A stretch of DNA of 64,000 bases from DATLFA01 sp035525225 (GTDB lineage Bacteria > Actinomycetota > Acidimicrobiia > Acidimicrobiales > WLNW01): positions 1 through 64,000 of the forward strand of contig DATLFA010000052.1 in the NCBI GenBank assembly GCA_035525225.1, written 5' to 3'. The position numbers and the translations under genes are program-made. Shown piece by piece: positions 7,359 to 16,743 of the stretch. The notes under the pieces were generated by a model, which ran no database searches, was not told the origin of the DNA, and was given only the letters and a program-made list of their open reading frames with translations. Each line of letters opens with the position of its first letter. The stretch's first letter is position 1.

Positions 7359-8279
7359 ATGAGCGTGACGGTTGCCCGTTCGCTCGACGAGGCATTGGCA
7401 TCGCTTGCCCGCGTACCGAACGCGTTGGTGCTCGCCGGTGGCACCGACGCCATGGTCGAGATCAATTTCGGGCATCGACGGCCGCAACATGTGGTCGCGG
7501 TCGACCGCGTGCCCGAGCTCGGCCGCTGGCAGCGAGACGGGTCGAGGTTGCGCATCGGTGCGGGCGTGACGTATGCCGCGCTCGAAGCGCCACCGTTCAG
7601 CGTGCTCGTGCCGGCCCTCGCCCACGCTGCCCGCACCGTCGGGTCGCCACAGATCCGCAATGCCGGCACCATCGGGGGCAACGTGGCCATGGCCTCGCCC
7701 GCCGGTGACACCTTGCCGGTGCTGGCCGCGCTCGACGCGACGATCGAGCTGCACCGCGTCGGCGAGGTTCGCCTCGTCCCGTGGCACGAGTTCTTCATCG
7801 GTCCGAAGAAGACCTCGCGCCGAGACGACGAGCTGGTGGTCGCGGTCCACGTGCCGGTGCGGCGCGGACCGCAGTCGTTCTTGAAGGTCGGCACGCGCAA
7901 TGCAATGGTCATCGCGGTGGCATCGGTGTGCCTCGCCGTCGACCTCGACGAACGCACCGTGCGGTGCGGCCTGGGTGCGGTCGGTCCGGTGCCGCTGCGC
8001 GCACGCGATGCCGAAGCGTGGGTTGTCGACCAACTCGTCTGGCACCGCGACACGGTGCGCGCGGAGGATGCCTCGCTGTCGCGCAAGTTCGGTCGCATGG
8101 TGGGCGACGCGGCGCGGCCGATCGACGATCATCGAGGCACTGCGGCCTTCCGTCGCCATGCGATCGCGGTGTGCGCCGAGCGCGCGCTCGACCGCGCGTT
8201 CGAGGGCGGGGGACACGGCCCGAGCGGCCTTCAGAGCGGGCAGCACGGCCCGAGCGGTCTTCAGAGCGGGCAGCTGTGA
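7359..8279 (+). CDS. xanthine dehydrogenase-type FAD-binding subunit
   Basis: The medium subunit (306 residues) of a molybdenum hydroxylase of the xanthine dehydrogenase/CO dehydrogenase family. It carries FAD between the iron-sulphur and the electron acceptor. FAD motifs are LAGGTD (25-30) and TIGGN (104-108, after IRNAG). The CoxM-type C-terminal domain follows from about residue 170. It ends in two 10-residue repeats HGPSGLQSGQ encoded by a 30-base tandem duplication, not a normal part of the family. Its stop overlaps the GTG start of the 2Fe-2S subunit (GTGA), so translation is coupled. Confidence 0.92.
   Translation: MSVTVARSLDEALASLARVPNALVLAGGTDAMVEINFGHRRPQHVVAVDRVPELGRWQRDGSRLRIGAGVTYAALEAPPFSVLVPALAHAARTVGSPQIRNAGTIGGNVAMASPAGDTLPVLAALDATIELHRVGEVRLVPWHEFFIGPKKTSRRDDELVVAVHVPVRRGPQSFLKVGTRNAMVIAVASVCLAVDLDERTVRCGLGAVGPVPLRARDAEAWVVDQLVWHRDTVRAEDASLSRKFGRMVGDAARPIDDHRGTAAFRRHAIAVCAERALDRAFEGGGHGPSGLQSGQHGPSGLQSGQL
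8214..8273 (+). repeat. tandem 30-bp repeat inside the FAD-subunit 3' end
   Basis: Two adjacent 30-base copies (8214-8243 and 8244-8273) differ at one position (C or T in GAGCGGYCT). The core GGCCCGAGCGGYCT...GAGCGGG recurs, also as a pair, at 60723-60779 between two unrelated genes. A unit of 30 bases keeps the reading frame, adding HGPSGLQSGQ twice at the protein's end. The ends are partly self-complementary (CCCG...CGGG). It looks like a dispersed REP-like element that has landed in a tolerant C-terminus. Confidence 0.75.
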
Positions 8280-8773
8280 ACGAGACGGAAGATGTCTCCT
8301 ACCGGCTGCGGGTCAACGGCACCGATCACGACGTCGCGACCGCGTGGCTCGGCGAGAGCTTGCTGTACGTGTTGCGCGAGCGGCTCGGCCTGCCCGGCTC
8401 CAAGAATGCGTGCGAACAAGGCGAGTGTGGTTCGTGCTCGGTGCTCGTCGACGGTCAGCTGGTGTGTGCGTGCCTGGTGCTCGGTGCGGCGGCGATCGGT
8501 CGCACGATCGTGACCGTCGAGGGACTCGCTGACGATTCGGGCGCGCCTTCGCTCGTGCAACGAGCGTTCGTCGACGCCGGCGCGGTGCAATGCGGTTTTT
8601 GCACGCCCGGGCTGGTGATGACCGTGCACGACCTACTCGCACGTCCCCAGGTGGCGAGCGAGTTCGAGTTGCGCGAAGCCATCTCCGGCAATCTGTGCCG
8701 TTGCACCGGCTATGGCCGCATCATCGACGCCATCGAGCGGGGGTTCGCCAAGTCAGATCGAGACCCTTCGTGA
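8276..8773 (+). CDS. xanthine dehydrogenase-type [2Fe-2S] subunit
   Basis: The small subunit, 165 residues, carrying two [2Fe-2S] clusters. The plant-ferredoxin-type cluster ligands are C46, C51, C54 and C64 (CEQGECGSC and then LVCAC). The second, helical-bundle cluster uses C106, C109, C141 and C143 (CGFCTPG and NLCRCTGY). It passes electrons from the molybdenum centre to FAD. The start is the GTG at 8276, overlapping the previous stop by four bases. Its own stop overlaps the GTG of the large subunit in the same way. No Tat signal is present, so the complex is cytoplasmic. Confidence 0.94.
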   Translation: MNETEDVSYRLRVNGTDHDVATAWLGESLLYVLRERLGLPGSKNACEQGECGSCSVLVDGQLVCACLVLGAAAIGRTIVTVEGLADDSGAPSLVQRAFVDAGAVQCGFCTPGLVMTVHDLLARPQVASEFELREAISGNLCRCTGYGRIIDAIERGFAKSDRDPS

Positions 8774-11052
8774 CCGCGGTCGGCACGCGTCGTCGCGCAC
8801 CAAGGGTGGGCGAGAGCGCGCCCCGTCCCGATGGCATCCCCAAGGCGCAAGGACTCTTCGCGTTCGGCTCTGATCTGTGGGCCGAAGGCATGTTGTGGGG
8901 TAGGACATTGCGTTCACCGCACCCGTCGGCGCGGATCGTGCGTCTCGATGTCGCTCCTGCGCTCGCGATACCCGGCGTCCGTTGCGCGCTCACGCACGAA
9001 GACGTCACCGGTCACGCGTTCTACGGCCTCGAGCATCGCGATCAGCCGGTCTTTGCCCGCGACGTGGTGCGCTACCACGGTGAGCCCGTCGCCGCGGTCG
9101 CAGCCGATCATCCCGAGACCGCGCGCCGAGCCCTCGAAGCGATCATCGTCGAATACGAACCGCTCGTGCCTCTTGTCGACGCCGAGAAGGCGCTCGACGC
9201 CGAGCCGATTCATCCCGACGGCAACGTCGTTCGTCATCTGCGCATCCGCCACGGTGCCGTCGACGCGCCGTTGCCACCCGATGCGGTATCGGTCGAGGGC
9301 GTCTACGAAGTCGGCATGCAAGACCAAGCGTTCATGGGGCCCGAATGTGGCCTTGCGATTCCTTCCGACGACGGTGGGGTCGAGTTGTACGTGTCGACGC
9401 AGTGGTTGCACGTCGATCGCGATCAAGTCGCGGCATGTCTCGGCCTGCCCCACGACAAGGTGCGCCTCACGCTCGCGGGTGTCGGCGGTGCTTTCGGCGG
9501 TCGTGAGGATGTGAGCTTGCAGGTGCACGTGTGCCTGTTGGCGCTGCGCACGGGCCGCCCCGTCAAGATGGTGTACAGCCGAGAAGAGTCCTTCTTCGGT
9601 CATGTACATCGCCACCCGGCGCGCATGTGGTATCGCCACGCGGCCGCACCGGATGGCACGTTGTTGCGAGTCGACGCGCGGCTAATGTTCGACGGCGGTG
9701 CCTACGCATCGTCGTCGAGCGCGGTCATCGCCAATGCGTCGTGCTTTGCCGCGGGTCCATATCGCGTACCGGTCGCGGCGATCGACGGATTCGCCATGCG
9801 CACCAACAATCCACCGTGCGGCGCGATGCGCGGCTTCGGTGCGGTACAGACCTGCTTCGCCCACGAGGCACAGATGGACAACCTCGCCGCCGCGCTCGAC
9901 ATCGACCCGGTGACGCTGCGTTTGCACAACGCGTTGGCTCCCGGTGATTCGCTCATCACCGGTCAACGCATCACCGGCACCGCCCCGGTAGCCGAGTTGT
10001 TGCGGAGGCTGGTCGATGCACCGTTGCCCCCTGATCGGCTCGCCGACGAGCTCTTGGCTCGGCCCGGCGGCGCGGGGCGCACCGCCGACGATGCGCACGT
10101 GCGCCGCGGGGTTGGCATCGCGATCGGCTTCAAGAACCTATTGTTCTCCGAAGGCTTTGATGACTATTCGACGGCGCGTTGCCGGCTCGAGAATGGTTTG
10201 GTAACACTGCACTGCGCGTGTGCCGAGGTCGGTCAAGGGTTCGTGACGCTGGCGCAGCAGATCGCCCGCGAGACGCTGGGTATCGACGAGGTGATACTCG
10301 CGGCGGCCGACACGACGATCGGTTCCGCCGGCAGCACCTCGGCGAGCCGTCAGACGTGGATGTCGGGTGGCGCAGTGTGGCGGGCGTGTCTCGCCGTACG
10401 GGCGCAGGTCCTCGAGGCGGTTGCCGCGGAGCGCCGGTGTGCGGTTGAGTCGCTCGAGTGGATCGACGACCAGATCGTCGTCCCCGATGCTCAGCCGATC
10501 TCGGTGCGAACCTTCAGTGAAGGTCGAGTGTTCGAAAACACCATCGAGTACCACCATGAGCCCACCAGCACGCTCGACGAGAACGGGCAGGGCAACGCCC
10601 ATGTTTCATTCGCGTTCGCGGCACACCGCGCGGTCGTCGACGTCGACGTGCAGTTGGGGTTGACACGGGTCGTAGAGATCGCGACGACCCAAGACGTAGG
10701 CCGGCTGCTCAACCCGCTTCAGGCGCTCGGTCAGATCGAAGGCGGCATTGCGCAGGGCGTCGGGCTCGCCGTGATGGAGGAGATCGTGTTCGACGAAGGC
10801 CGCGTGCGCAATCCCAGCTTCACCGACTATCTCATACCCACCGCGCTCGATATGCCGATGGTGTCGGTCGTCGAGTTGATCGAACAACCCGAACCCGGCG
10901 CGCCCTTCGGCGCCAAGGGTATCGGCGAGCCCCCCACCATTTCGTCGACCGCCGCTATCGCCGCGGCACTACGGAACGCCACCGGCTTGGCCTTGACCCG
11001 CGTGCCCGTCCGTCCCGACGACATCGCGCTCGCGGCGGGGGCTGCATCATGA
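8770..11052 (+). CDS. xanthine dehydrogenase-type molybdopterin-binding large subunit
   Basis: The 760-residue catalytic subunit that binds molybdopterin cytosine dinucleotide and hydroxylates a heterocycle using water. Visible family landmarks are GGAFGGRED (about 238-247), PYRVPVAAIDGFAMRTNNPP followed by GAMRGFG (about 340-360), QGFVTLAQQIA (a cofactor-contact segment), and the C-terminal GAKGIGEPP whose glutamate (about E720) is the catalytic base. The start GTG at 8770 overlaps the upstream stop; the frame is open earlier inside the 2Fe-2S gene but that extension is a shadow. The neighbouring deaminase argues for a purine such as hypoxanthine, xanthine or an oxidised guanine. Aldehyde or nicotinate oxidation is the alternative. 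Confidence 0.92.
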   Translation: MTAVGTRRRAPRVGESAPRPDGIPKAQGLFAFGSDLWAEGMLWGRTLRSPHPSARIVRLDVAPALAIPGVRCALTHEDVTGHAFYGLEHRDQPVFARDVVRYHGEPVAAVAADHPETARRALEAIIVEYEPLVPLVDAEKALDAEPIHPDGNVVRHLRIRHGAVDAPLPPDAVSVEGVYEVGMQDQAFMGPECGLAIPSDDGGVELYVSTQWLHVDRDQVAACLGLPHDKVRLTLAGVGGAFGGREDVSLQVHVCLLALRTGRPVKMVYSREESFFGHVHRHPARMWYRHAAAPDGTLLRVDARLMFDGGAYASSSSAVIANASCFAAGPYRVPVAAIDGFAMRTNNPPCGAMRGFGAVQTCFAHEAQMDNLAAALDIDPVTLRLHNALAPGDSLITGQRITGTAPVAELLRRLVDAPLPPDRLADELLARPGGAGRTADDAHVRRGVGIAIGFKNLLFSEGFDDYSTARCRLENGLVTLHCACAEVGQGFVTLAQQIARETLGIDEVILAAADTTIGSAGSTSASRQTWMSGGAVWRACLAVRAQVLEAVAAERRCAVESLEWIDDQIVVPDAQPISVRTFSEGRVFENTIEYHHEPTSTLDENGQGNAHVSFAFAAHRAVVDVDVQLGLTRVVEIATTQDVGRLLNPLQALGQIEGGIAQGVGLAVMEEIVFDEGRVRNPSFTDYLIPTALDMPMVSVVELIEQPEPGAPFGAKGIGEPPTISSTAAIAAALRNATGLALTRVPVRPDDIALAAGAAS

Positions 11053-12344
11053 CCGAGCGTCTCGTGTTGCGTGGCGCACGTTGGCCCGGCGACATGGCCA
11101 TTGTCGATGGCTACATCGTCGAGATGGGATCGATCACCGCGCTTCCCCGTGACTCGGTGATCGATTGCACCGACTGCATCGTGACCGCGGGATTCGTCAA
11201 TACCCACCATCATCTGTACCAATGGATGACCCGCGGCCGAGCAGTCGGCTGCGACTTGTTCGGGTGGCTGACCGAGTTGTATCCGGTTTGGGGTCGTCTC
11301 GACGTCGACGACGTGCGCGCCGCGGCGCTCGTGGGTCTGAGCGAGCTTGCACTGTCCGGGTGTACGACCGCGTTCGACCATCACTACCTCGTTCCCCGAG
11401 GCGACGACCGCGTATTCGACGCGATCGTCGACGCGGCGCGCATGGTGGGCGTACGACTGCACCTGTCGCGCGGCTCGATGGACGTCGGCGAATCGCGCGG
11501 TGGGTTGCCTCCCGACCACGTGGTCGAAGACCACGACGCGATCCTCGCGTCGACCGAGCGCGTCATTGCCGACTACCACGATGGTGCCCGCATCAGCGTG
11601 GTCGTCGCGCCGTGCAGCCCGTTCACGGTGAGCCGCGAGTTGATGGTCGACTCGGCTGCTCTGGCTCGCCGTCACGGCCTACGCCTGCACACGCATCTCG
11701 CCGAGACGCTCGACGAAGATGCGCACTGCCACGAGCGATTCGGCGCACGTCCGCTCGATCTGATGGACGACTGGGGCTGGGCGGCGTCCGACGTGTGGTA
11801 CGCCCATGGTGTGCATTTCAACGACGCGGAGGTCCGCCGTCTCGGTGCCATCGGAATCGGTGTCGCGCATTGCCCGTCGTCCAACGCTCGCCTCGGCGCT
11901 GGTATGTGCCGTACGGTCGATCTGTACGCCGCCGGCGCACCGGTCGGTCTCGGCGTCGACGGTGTGGCGTCGAACGAGAACGGCCGGCTGTTCTCCGAGT
12001 TGCGCCAGTCGTTGTACACGGCACGACTGCGGGCGCAGCGCGGCGATGTCTTCATGCCGATGGATGCGCTCGACCTCGCGACCCGTGGCGGCGCGCGCTG
12101 TCTCGGGCGCGACGACATCGGCGCGATCGAAGTGGGGCAATGCGCCGATCTTGCGGTGTGGGACGCCCATGATCTCGCCGATGTACCCGACGCCATCGAC
12201 GGGCTCGTGCTCGGGCCCGATCGTCTGGTGCGCGACCTGCTCGTCGCGGGCGAACGGGTCGTGCACGATGGTCGACTCGCCGGGGTCGACCTTCGTGAAG
12301 CGCGGCAGGATCTCGCACGCCGGGCAAAGCGGCTGTGGCCGTAG
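11049..12344 (+). CDS. amidohydrolase, 8-oxoguanine/guanine deaminase-like
   Basis: A 431-residue metal-dependent deaminase of the AtzB/TrzN/8-oxoguanine deaminase group. The metal ligands begin with the THHHLYQW segment (about residues 53-57), continue with RLHTHLAET (about 212-220) and YAHGVHF (about 252-258), and end with the aspartate of LGVDGVASNE (about 301-310). The SSNARLGAG segment before it is also characteristic. It starts at an ATG that overlaps the large-subunit stop (ATGA), so it is the last coupled cistron of the purine operon. Together the products could deaminate guanine or 8-oxoguanine and hydroxylate the ring. Substrate choice within the group (hydroxyatrazine-type or purine) is inference. 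Confidence 0.85.
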   Translation: MTERLVLRGARWPGDMAIVDGYIVEMGSITALPRDSVIDCTDCIVTAGFVNTHHHLYQWMTRGRAVGCDLFGWLTELYPVWGRLDVDDVRAAALVGLSELALSGCTTAFDHHYLVPRGDDRVFDAIVDAARMVGVRLHLSRGSMDVGESRGGLPPDHVVEDHDAILASTERVIADYHDGARISVVVAPCSPFTVSRELMVDSAALARRHGLRLHTHLAETLDEDAHCHERFGARPLDLMDDWGWAASDVWYAHGVHFNDAEVRRLGAIGIGVAHCPSSNARLGAGMCRTVDLYAAGAPVGLGVDGVASNENGRLFSELRQSLYTARLRAQRGDVFMPMDALDLATRGGARCLGRDDIGAIEVGQCADLAVWDAHDLADVPDAIDGLVLGPDRLVRDLLVAGERVVHDGRLAGVDLREARQDLARRAKRLWP

Positions 12345-12357
12345 ACCGCGAGGTGAG

Positions 12358-12538
12358 ATGAGCGATCTCGTTCCCGTCATCGACATCGAAAGGCTGGTTC
12401 TCGGGGGACGAGGCTGCGAAGCGTCGCATCGCGCGCGACATCGATGGCGTGGTCGTGACACCGCTCGGTGACGGCCCGCGCAACAGCGATGGATTCGTCG
12501 ACGTGGGAGCAGACCTTCACCACCGACTCGAGTTCTGA
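12358..12538 (+). pseudogene. isopenicillin N synthase-like dioxygenase N-terminal remnant
   Basis: Right after the deaminase stop, GAGGTGAG leads to an ATG and MSDLVPVIDIERLV. After a frameshift the reading is FSGDEAAKRRIARDIDGVV, and it ends at a TGA at 12536-12538. 'PVIDIxxLxSGDxAAKRRxARxID' is the start of isopenicillin-N-synthase-type 2-oxoglutarate/Fe(II) dioxygenases, the next segment of which would be the GFF motif. That motif and the whole catalytic barrel are missing. The position suggests a lost last gene of the purine operon, for instance a purine or xanthine dioxygenase; this is speculative. Confidence 0.5.
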
Positions 12539-12700
12539 TCTGAGTCCGGAAGTCGAAAAGCACGCCCACCTTGATTTTGGACGACGAGACTCCCGCGTCG
12601 CGGCGTCTGAAGCGCTGGGCACATCAACCCGACGGTCAGTCGGGGATGTCCCCGCGGGCAAGACGAGAGTCGACGCTCATACTGAGAAAAAGTCGCGCGC

Positions 12701-13384
12701 TCAATCGTCGTAGCGCAACACCTTGCATTTGTTGCGTGACGACGGGTCGAGCAGCTTGCACCGAACTGGTGCGCGAAAGGTGGCGAAAACCTGCCACTGA
12801 CCGTCATTGGTCTTCTCCAGCAAAGCGATCGCCTCGCTGCGATCCTCGAGCAATGCGGTCGCCGAAGCGACGCCGCCTCCTGCTTCGCAGCGGCTGGGTT
12901 GCCACGCCACCGTCGAATCGGGGTAGTGCTCGGCCACCGCCGTCGCGAGATCGTGACGACCACACGCGATGGGCACATCGCTCGTGGGCACGGTGTCGGA
13001 CGGCAAGAATCCGAGGGCGAGACCGAGCGCATCGGCGCGGATCACCGCCCCATTCTTCAATGCGATGTCGCCGAGAGCCACCACGAAGTGCGCGCCGGCG
13101 ACGGTCCACGACGACACACCGGGCGATCCCGCACATGTGGTCGCGACCGTTGCACCGATGGACAGCTCCACGCACGTGCGCGTCGTTCCGTCAGCGTTGC
13201 TCGCGGTGAAAGCACGCGCCGTCCATTGCGGCGCCTCGGTTCGCGCCGCCACAGTGGTCGTGGTCGTCGAGCCGGGGGCGAAGGGCTCGACGGGATCGAA
13301 TCGAACATGGCCCTCCGAAGATTCGGACGACTGACAGGCGCCGAGCAACACGACCAACGCGATGGTCATCAAGATTCGTGTCAT
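12701..13384 (-). CDS. putative secreted lipoprotein
   Basis: A 227-residue protein of unknown function. The N-terminus MTRILMTIALVVLLGAC is a lipoprotein signal peptide with lipobox LGAC and lipidated C17. A serine/threonine-rich linker with a TTTTT run follows (about residues 38-45), then a globular domain of about 175 residues with five further cysteines. The frame is open upstream, but only the ATG at 13384 gives the signal peptide. It is divergent from the phosphoribosyltransferase gene. It is expected on the outer face of the membrane. I recognise no family. Confidence 0.75.
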   Translation of the reverse strand: MTRILMTIALVVLLGACQSSESSEGHVRFDPVEPFAPGSTTTTTVAARTEAPQWTARAFTASNADGTTRTCVELSIGATVATTCAGSPGVSSWTVAGAHFVVALGDIALKNGAVIRADALGLALGFLPSDTVPTSDVPIACGRHDLATAVAEHYPDSTVAWQPSRCEAGGGVASATALLEDRSEAIALLEKTNDGQWQVFATFRAPVRCKLLDPSSRNKCKVLRYDD

Positions 13385-13509
13385 CGCGATGATGATGCCC
13401 GAACCTGAGGCGGATGCAACAACATCAGCCCCAGGAGCCACAACGGTGCAGTAGCGCGCTACGGAGAGGCCCGGCACGATGTACAAGGAGCACACAGTGG
13501 GAGCAACTC

Positions 13510-14022
13510 GTGGGTGAGCCCGAGGGCGGCGAGCGCGAGACGCTCGACTGGCCGGGCCACGGCACGGCCATTCGAGAACTGGCGCAACTCGTCGCTCAGG
13601 ACGGGTATGTGGCCGATTTGATTCTGGCAATCGCCCGCGGCGGCCTGTTCGCGGCCGGGTCCCTCGGCTACGCATTGTCGGTCAAGAACATCTACGTGAT
13701 GAACGTCGAGTTCTACACCGGGGTCGACGAGCGCCTCGACGTACCGATCATGTTGCCGCCGTATCTCGACCTCGTCGACATGACCGACAAGCGAATTCTG
13801 ATCGCCGACGACGTCGCGGACACCGGCAAGACGCTCGATCTCGTGCGTGATTTCTGCCAAGGAAAAGTCGCCGAGACTCGTTGCGCAGTGCTGTATCAAA
13901 AGCCGACGTCGCTCGTGAATTGCGAGTACGTGTGGAAACACACCGATCGGTGGATCAACTTTCCGTGGTCCGATCAGCCGCCGATCGTCCAGTACGGCGC
14001 CCGCCTCGTGCTCGACGCGTAG
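13510..14022 (+). CDS. phosphoribosyltransferase family protein
   Basis: A 170-residue type I phosphoribosyltransferase. The PRPP-binding loop reads RILIADDVADTGKT (95-108), preceded by the hood segment VADLILAIARGGLFAAG (34-50). The sequence around VMNVEFYTGVDERLD (63-77) and WINFPWS is typical of the actinobacterial xanthine/hypoxanthine-like PRTases of unassigned substrate. The start is the GTG at 13510 because GGGAG lies eight bases upstream and the protein then begins like its relatives; the longer open frame has no such site. It is followed after 9 bases by a PLP enzyme and probably shares an operon with both PLP genes. Purine salvage is plausible given the operon to the left. Confidence 0.85.
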   Translation: MGEPEGGERETLDWPGHGTAIRELAQLVAQDGYVADLILAIARGGLFAAGSLGYALSVKNIYVMNVEFYTGVDERLDVPIMLPPYLDLVDMTDKRILIADDVADTGKTLDLVRDFCQGKVAETRCAVLYQKPTSLVNCEYVWKHTDRWINFPWSDQPPIVQYGARLVLDA

Positions 14023-14031
14023 GCGGGGGCA

Positions 14032-15545
<1,514 letters not shown>

Positions 15546-15561
15546 CCGGAGTAGTGCCGCG

Positions 15562-16743
15562 GTGATCACGGGCAACCCGTTCATTCGCTATCGAACGATG
15601 CTCGACTCGTATCGCGTGGCCCTGACGCGCGGATGGTCCGATGCCGACTTCGTCGCGTTGGTCCAACGACTCGACGATGCGGTAGCGGGCGTCGAAGGAC
15701 GAGGCTTCACGGTCACGCCCCTGACGAGAGAACCCGCGCTCGGTGCCGAAGTGGGGCTGGCGGGCGCGCGCTTGTGGGTCAAAGACGACACTGGCAATAT
15801 CGCCGGCTCGCACAAGGGTCGTCACCTTTTCGGGCTGATGTTGCACGAGGCCATTGATCATGAGAACCATGAACGGGAGCTCGTGATCGCGTCGTGCGGC
15901 AACGCCGCCCTCGCGGCCGCCGTGGTCGCGCGCGCCGCCGGCCGACGGCTGCGGGTGTTCATCCCCACCGACGCCCCGCCGTCGGTGGTGTCGCGGCTCA
16001 CCGAGCTCGCAGCCACCACCGTCGAGTGTCCGCGCGTGCCCGGCCAGCGGGGCGATCCCTGTTACCTCCGTTTCCGCGACGCGGTAGATGCCGGTGCCCT
16101 CGCCTTCAGCTGCCAGGGCACCGACGCTCCCGAGACCATCGACGGAGGGCGCACGATTGCATGGGAGTTGGCCGAGCAGCTCAGCGACGCGCACCGCGGT
16201 TGCGCCCACCTCGACCGTCTGTTCGTGCAAGTCGGCGGGGGAGCGCTGGCGTCGGCGTGCGTACGCGGGATGACCGACGCGGTGCGCATGGGTTGGCTCG
16301 ATGCGCCGCCGCAGCGACATGCGGTGCAGACGCAGGGCGCGGCCCCGCTCGAGCGGGCCTGGCGGCTGCTTCGCGAACGGATGGGCGACCGTGGTGCGAC
16401 CGACGCCGTGGACGAGTGGATGGCGGTCGCAGCTGCGCACGCCGACGAGTTGATGTGGCCGTGGGAAGAGACGCCGCACAGTGTCGCCCACGGCATCGTC
16501 GACGATGTCACCTACGACTGGCTCGGGGTGGTCGAGGGCATGCTGCGATCGGGCGGTTCTCCACTGGTCGTGAGTGAGGATGAATTGTTGCGAGCCAACG
16601 ACTTGGCCCGGCGGCACACGTCGATCGACGCCGACCACACTGGTACCGCCGGCCTCGCCGGGCTGATGCATCTCGACGCCACGATCGACGCACCTCGTCC
16701 CGATCAGACCATTGCGGTCCTGTTCACCGGGATTCGCCGGTGA
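15562..16743 (+). CDS. PLP-dependent lyase/synthase (threonine synthase/dehydratase-like)
   Basis: A 393-residue fold-type-II PLP protein. The lysine that binds PLP is in AGSHKGRH (K85). SCGNAALAAA (111-120) is the asparagine loop, and VQVGGGALASA is the glycine-rich phosphate-contact turn. Unlike a typical serine/threonine dehydratase it has a long insertion rich in W and E before the C-terminus (DELMWPWEETPHSVAHG). The start is the GTG at 15562, with GGAG ten bases upstream; a GTG at 15514 would overlap the previous gene. The substrate is unknown. The 3' end overlaps the convergent acyl-CoA synthetase gene by 20 bases. Confidence 0.82.
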   Translation: MITGNPFIRYRTMLDSYRVALTRGWSDADFVALVQRLDDAVAGVEGRGFTVTPLTREPALGAEVGLAGARLWVKDDTGNIAGSHKGRHLFGLMLHEAIDHENHERELVIASCGNAALAAAVVARAAGRRLRVFIPTDAPPSVVSRLTELAATTVECPRVPGQRGDPCYLRFRDAVDAGALAFSCQGTDAPETIDGGRTIAWELAEQLSDAHRGCAHLDRLFVQVGGGALASACVRGMTDAVRMGWLDAPPQRHAVQTQGAAPLERAWRLLRERMGDRGATDAVDEWMAVAAAHADELMWPWEETPHSVAHGIVDDVTYDWLGVVEGMLRSGGSPLVVSEDELLRANDLARRHTSIDADHTGTAGLAGLMHLDATIDAPRPDQTIAVLFTGIRR

